From Belnapia sp. (lineage in GTDB: Bacteria > Pseudomonadota > Alphaproteobacteria > Acetobacterales > Acetobacteraceae): a stretch of 6,364 bases of DNA. This document shows positions 5,677 through 6,364 of the stretch, one piece after another (the first letter of the stretch is position 1; each line of letters opens with the position of its first letter). The translations under genes and the position numbers were made by a program. The notes below the pieces were generated by a model that was not told where the DNA came from, made no database searches, and saw nothing but the letters and a program-made list of their open reading frames with translations. Location: contig JAQGIA010000435.1 in assembly GCA_028291445.1 (NCBI GenBank), forward strand, positions 1 through 6,364. The letters run 5' to 3'.

Positions 5677-6364
5677 ATGCCGAATTTCGCCCACCCAACC
5701 CGATACGGCCGCATCTTCCCGCCCAATCCCACCTGGCTGGCATTGCGTCCGCCGGAGGTGGCGTTGGAGCCGGAACTGCCGATCATCGACGCCCACCACC
5801 ACCTCTGGCAGCGACCGGACCAGCGCTACCTGCTGCCCGAATTCCTGGCCGACCTGAACACCGGTCATGCCATCGTCGGCACCGTCTTCATCCAGTGCCA
5901 CGCCATGTACCGCGCAACCGGGCCGGAGGAATTACGCCCGGTTGGCGAAACTGAATTCGTCGCCGGCATCGCCGCGATGAGCGACAGCGGCGGCTATGGC
6001 CCGACCCGCATTGCCACCGGCATCGTCGGTTTTGCCGACCTTACCCTGGGGGCCCGCGCGGGTGCCGTGCTCGATGCGCAACTCCGTGCCGGCGGCGGCC
6101 GCTTCCGTGGAGTGCGGCATTCCGCCGCCTGGGATGCCGACCCGATCATCGGCAACGGCCATCACGAACCCGGCCTGCTGCTGCGGCCCGACTTTCGCGC
6201 CGGCCTGGCCGAACTCACCATGCGGAACCTCGTCTTCGACCTCTGGGTCTTCCACACCCAGCATGCCGATGCGATCGATCTGGTCCGCGCCTGCCCCGCG
6301 ACACAGTTCATCCTCGGCCATTGCGGCGGGCCGCTTGGCTACGGTCCCTATGCCGGACGGCGGG
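5677..6364 (+). CDS. Amidohydrolase family protein, TIM-barrel metal-dependent hydrolase (3' end outside the window)
   Basis: The first 229 residues are present and the gene continues past the window edge; relatives are usually about 280-350 long. The first barrel strand carries IIDAHHHLW (36-44), the H-x-H metal-binding motif (H40 and H42) with the Asp two residues before it. Further along come GVRH (145-148), the FHTQH segment (192-196) with a histidine after the following strand, and LGHCGGPLG (213-221) containing H215, a third metal- or substrate-binding histidine. This order (D-x-H-x-H, G-x-R, H, G-H-x-G-x-P) is typical of the COG3618/Amidohydro_2 group, which contains 2-pyrone-4,6-dicarboxylate lactonase (LigI) and sugar lactonases. 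A ring-opening lactonase role fits the cluster, but amide hydrolysis or decarboxylation is also known in the superfamily. No signal peptide is seen, so it acts in the cytoplasm. It lies 17 bases after SBP 2. Confidence 0.85.
   Translation, partial: MPNFAHPTRYGRIFPPNPTWLALRPPEVALEPELPIIDAHHHLWQRPDQRYLLPEFLADLNTGHAIVGTVFIQCHAMYRATGPEELRPVGETEFVAGIAAMSDSGGYGPTRIATGIVGFADLTLGARAGAVLDAQLRAGGGRFRGVRHSAAWDADPIIGNGHHEPGLLLRPDFRAGLAELTMRNLVFDLWVFHTQHADAIDLVRACPATQFILGHCGGPLGYGPYAGRR

Noticed and set aside
3707..5743. Minus-strand open frame of 678 codons spanning the reductase and SBP 2
   Set aside because: It crosses the boundary of two well-supported genes on the other strand and encodes compositionally biased Ala/Gly/Arg/Ser-rich sequence without motifs.

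Overview
The window looks like part of a GC-rich proteobacterial chromosome. Codons are strongly biased to G/C in the third position, every intact gene lies on the + strand with short spacers or 4-base overlaps, and there are several Bug/TTT-type periplasmic substrate-binding proteins (SBPs). This suggests an alphaproteobacterium of the Acetobacteraceae/Roseomonas kind or, less likely, a Burkholderiales species. The taxonomic call is inference from style; no marker gene is present.

Layout. Positions 1-159 appear to be the end of an insertion sequence. The first 29 codons of a probable IS66-like transposase read leftward out of the window from position 87, and the element seems to end in a GTAA-type terminus at 156-159. 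Positions 160-221 hold no recognisable gene, only a small imperfect hairpin. Positions 222-389 encode the last 55 residues of a TTT SBP that has lost its front end, probably through insertion or deletion linked to the mobile element. A short intergenic region (390-457) with a weak promoter candidate leads into a run of six genes.

The gene run is: intact TTT SBP 1 (458-1423); a small carboxymuconolactone-decarboxylase-family protein (1453-1788); a beta-hydroxyacid dehydrogenase (1793-2725); a three-domain FMN/4Fe-4S/FAD ene-reductase of the 2,4-dienoyl-CoA reductase/Old Yellow Enzyme family (2730-4691); intact TTT SBP 2 (4688-5659); and a TIM-barrel amidohydrolase (5677 to beyond the window end). 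Spacers are 29, 4, 4, -4 and 17 bases, so the six genes very probably form one operon. No terminator, regulator, tRNA, rRNA or CRISPR array is visible.

How the genes may work together (inference). The two SBPs would capture small carboxylated compounds in the periplasm and deliver them to TctA/TctB-type membrane partners encoded elsewhere. The cytoplasmic enzymes offer reduction of an activated C=C bond, oxidation of a beta-hydroxyacid (or reduction of the matching semialdehyde), a decarboxylase/isomerase-type step on a lactone-like acid, and hydrolysis of a lactone or amide ring. This combination fits catabolism of a cyclic or aromatic-derived organic acid, but the substrate cannot be read from the sequence. 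I did not recognise the six-gene set as a named pathway.
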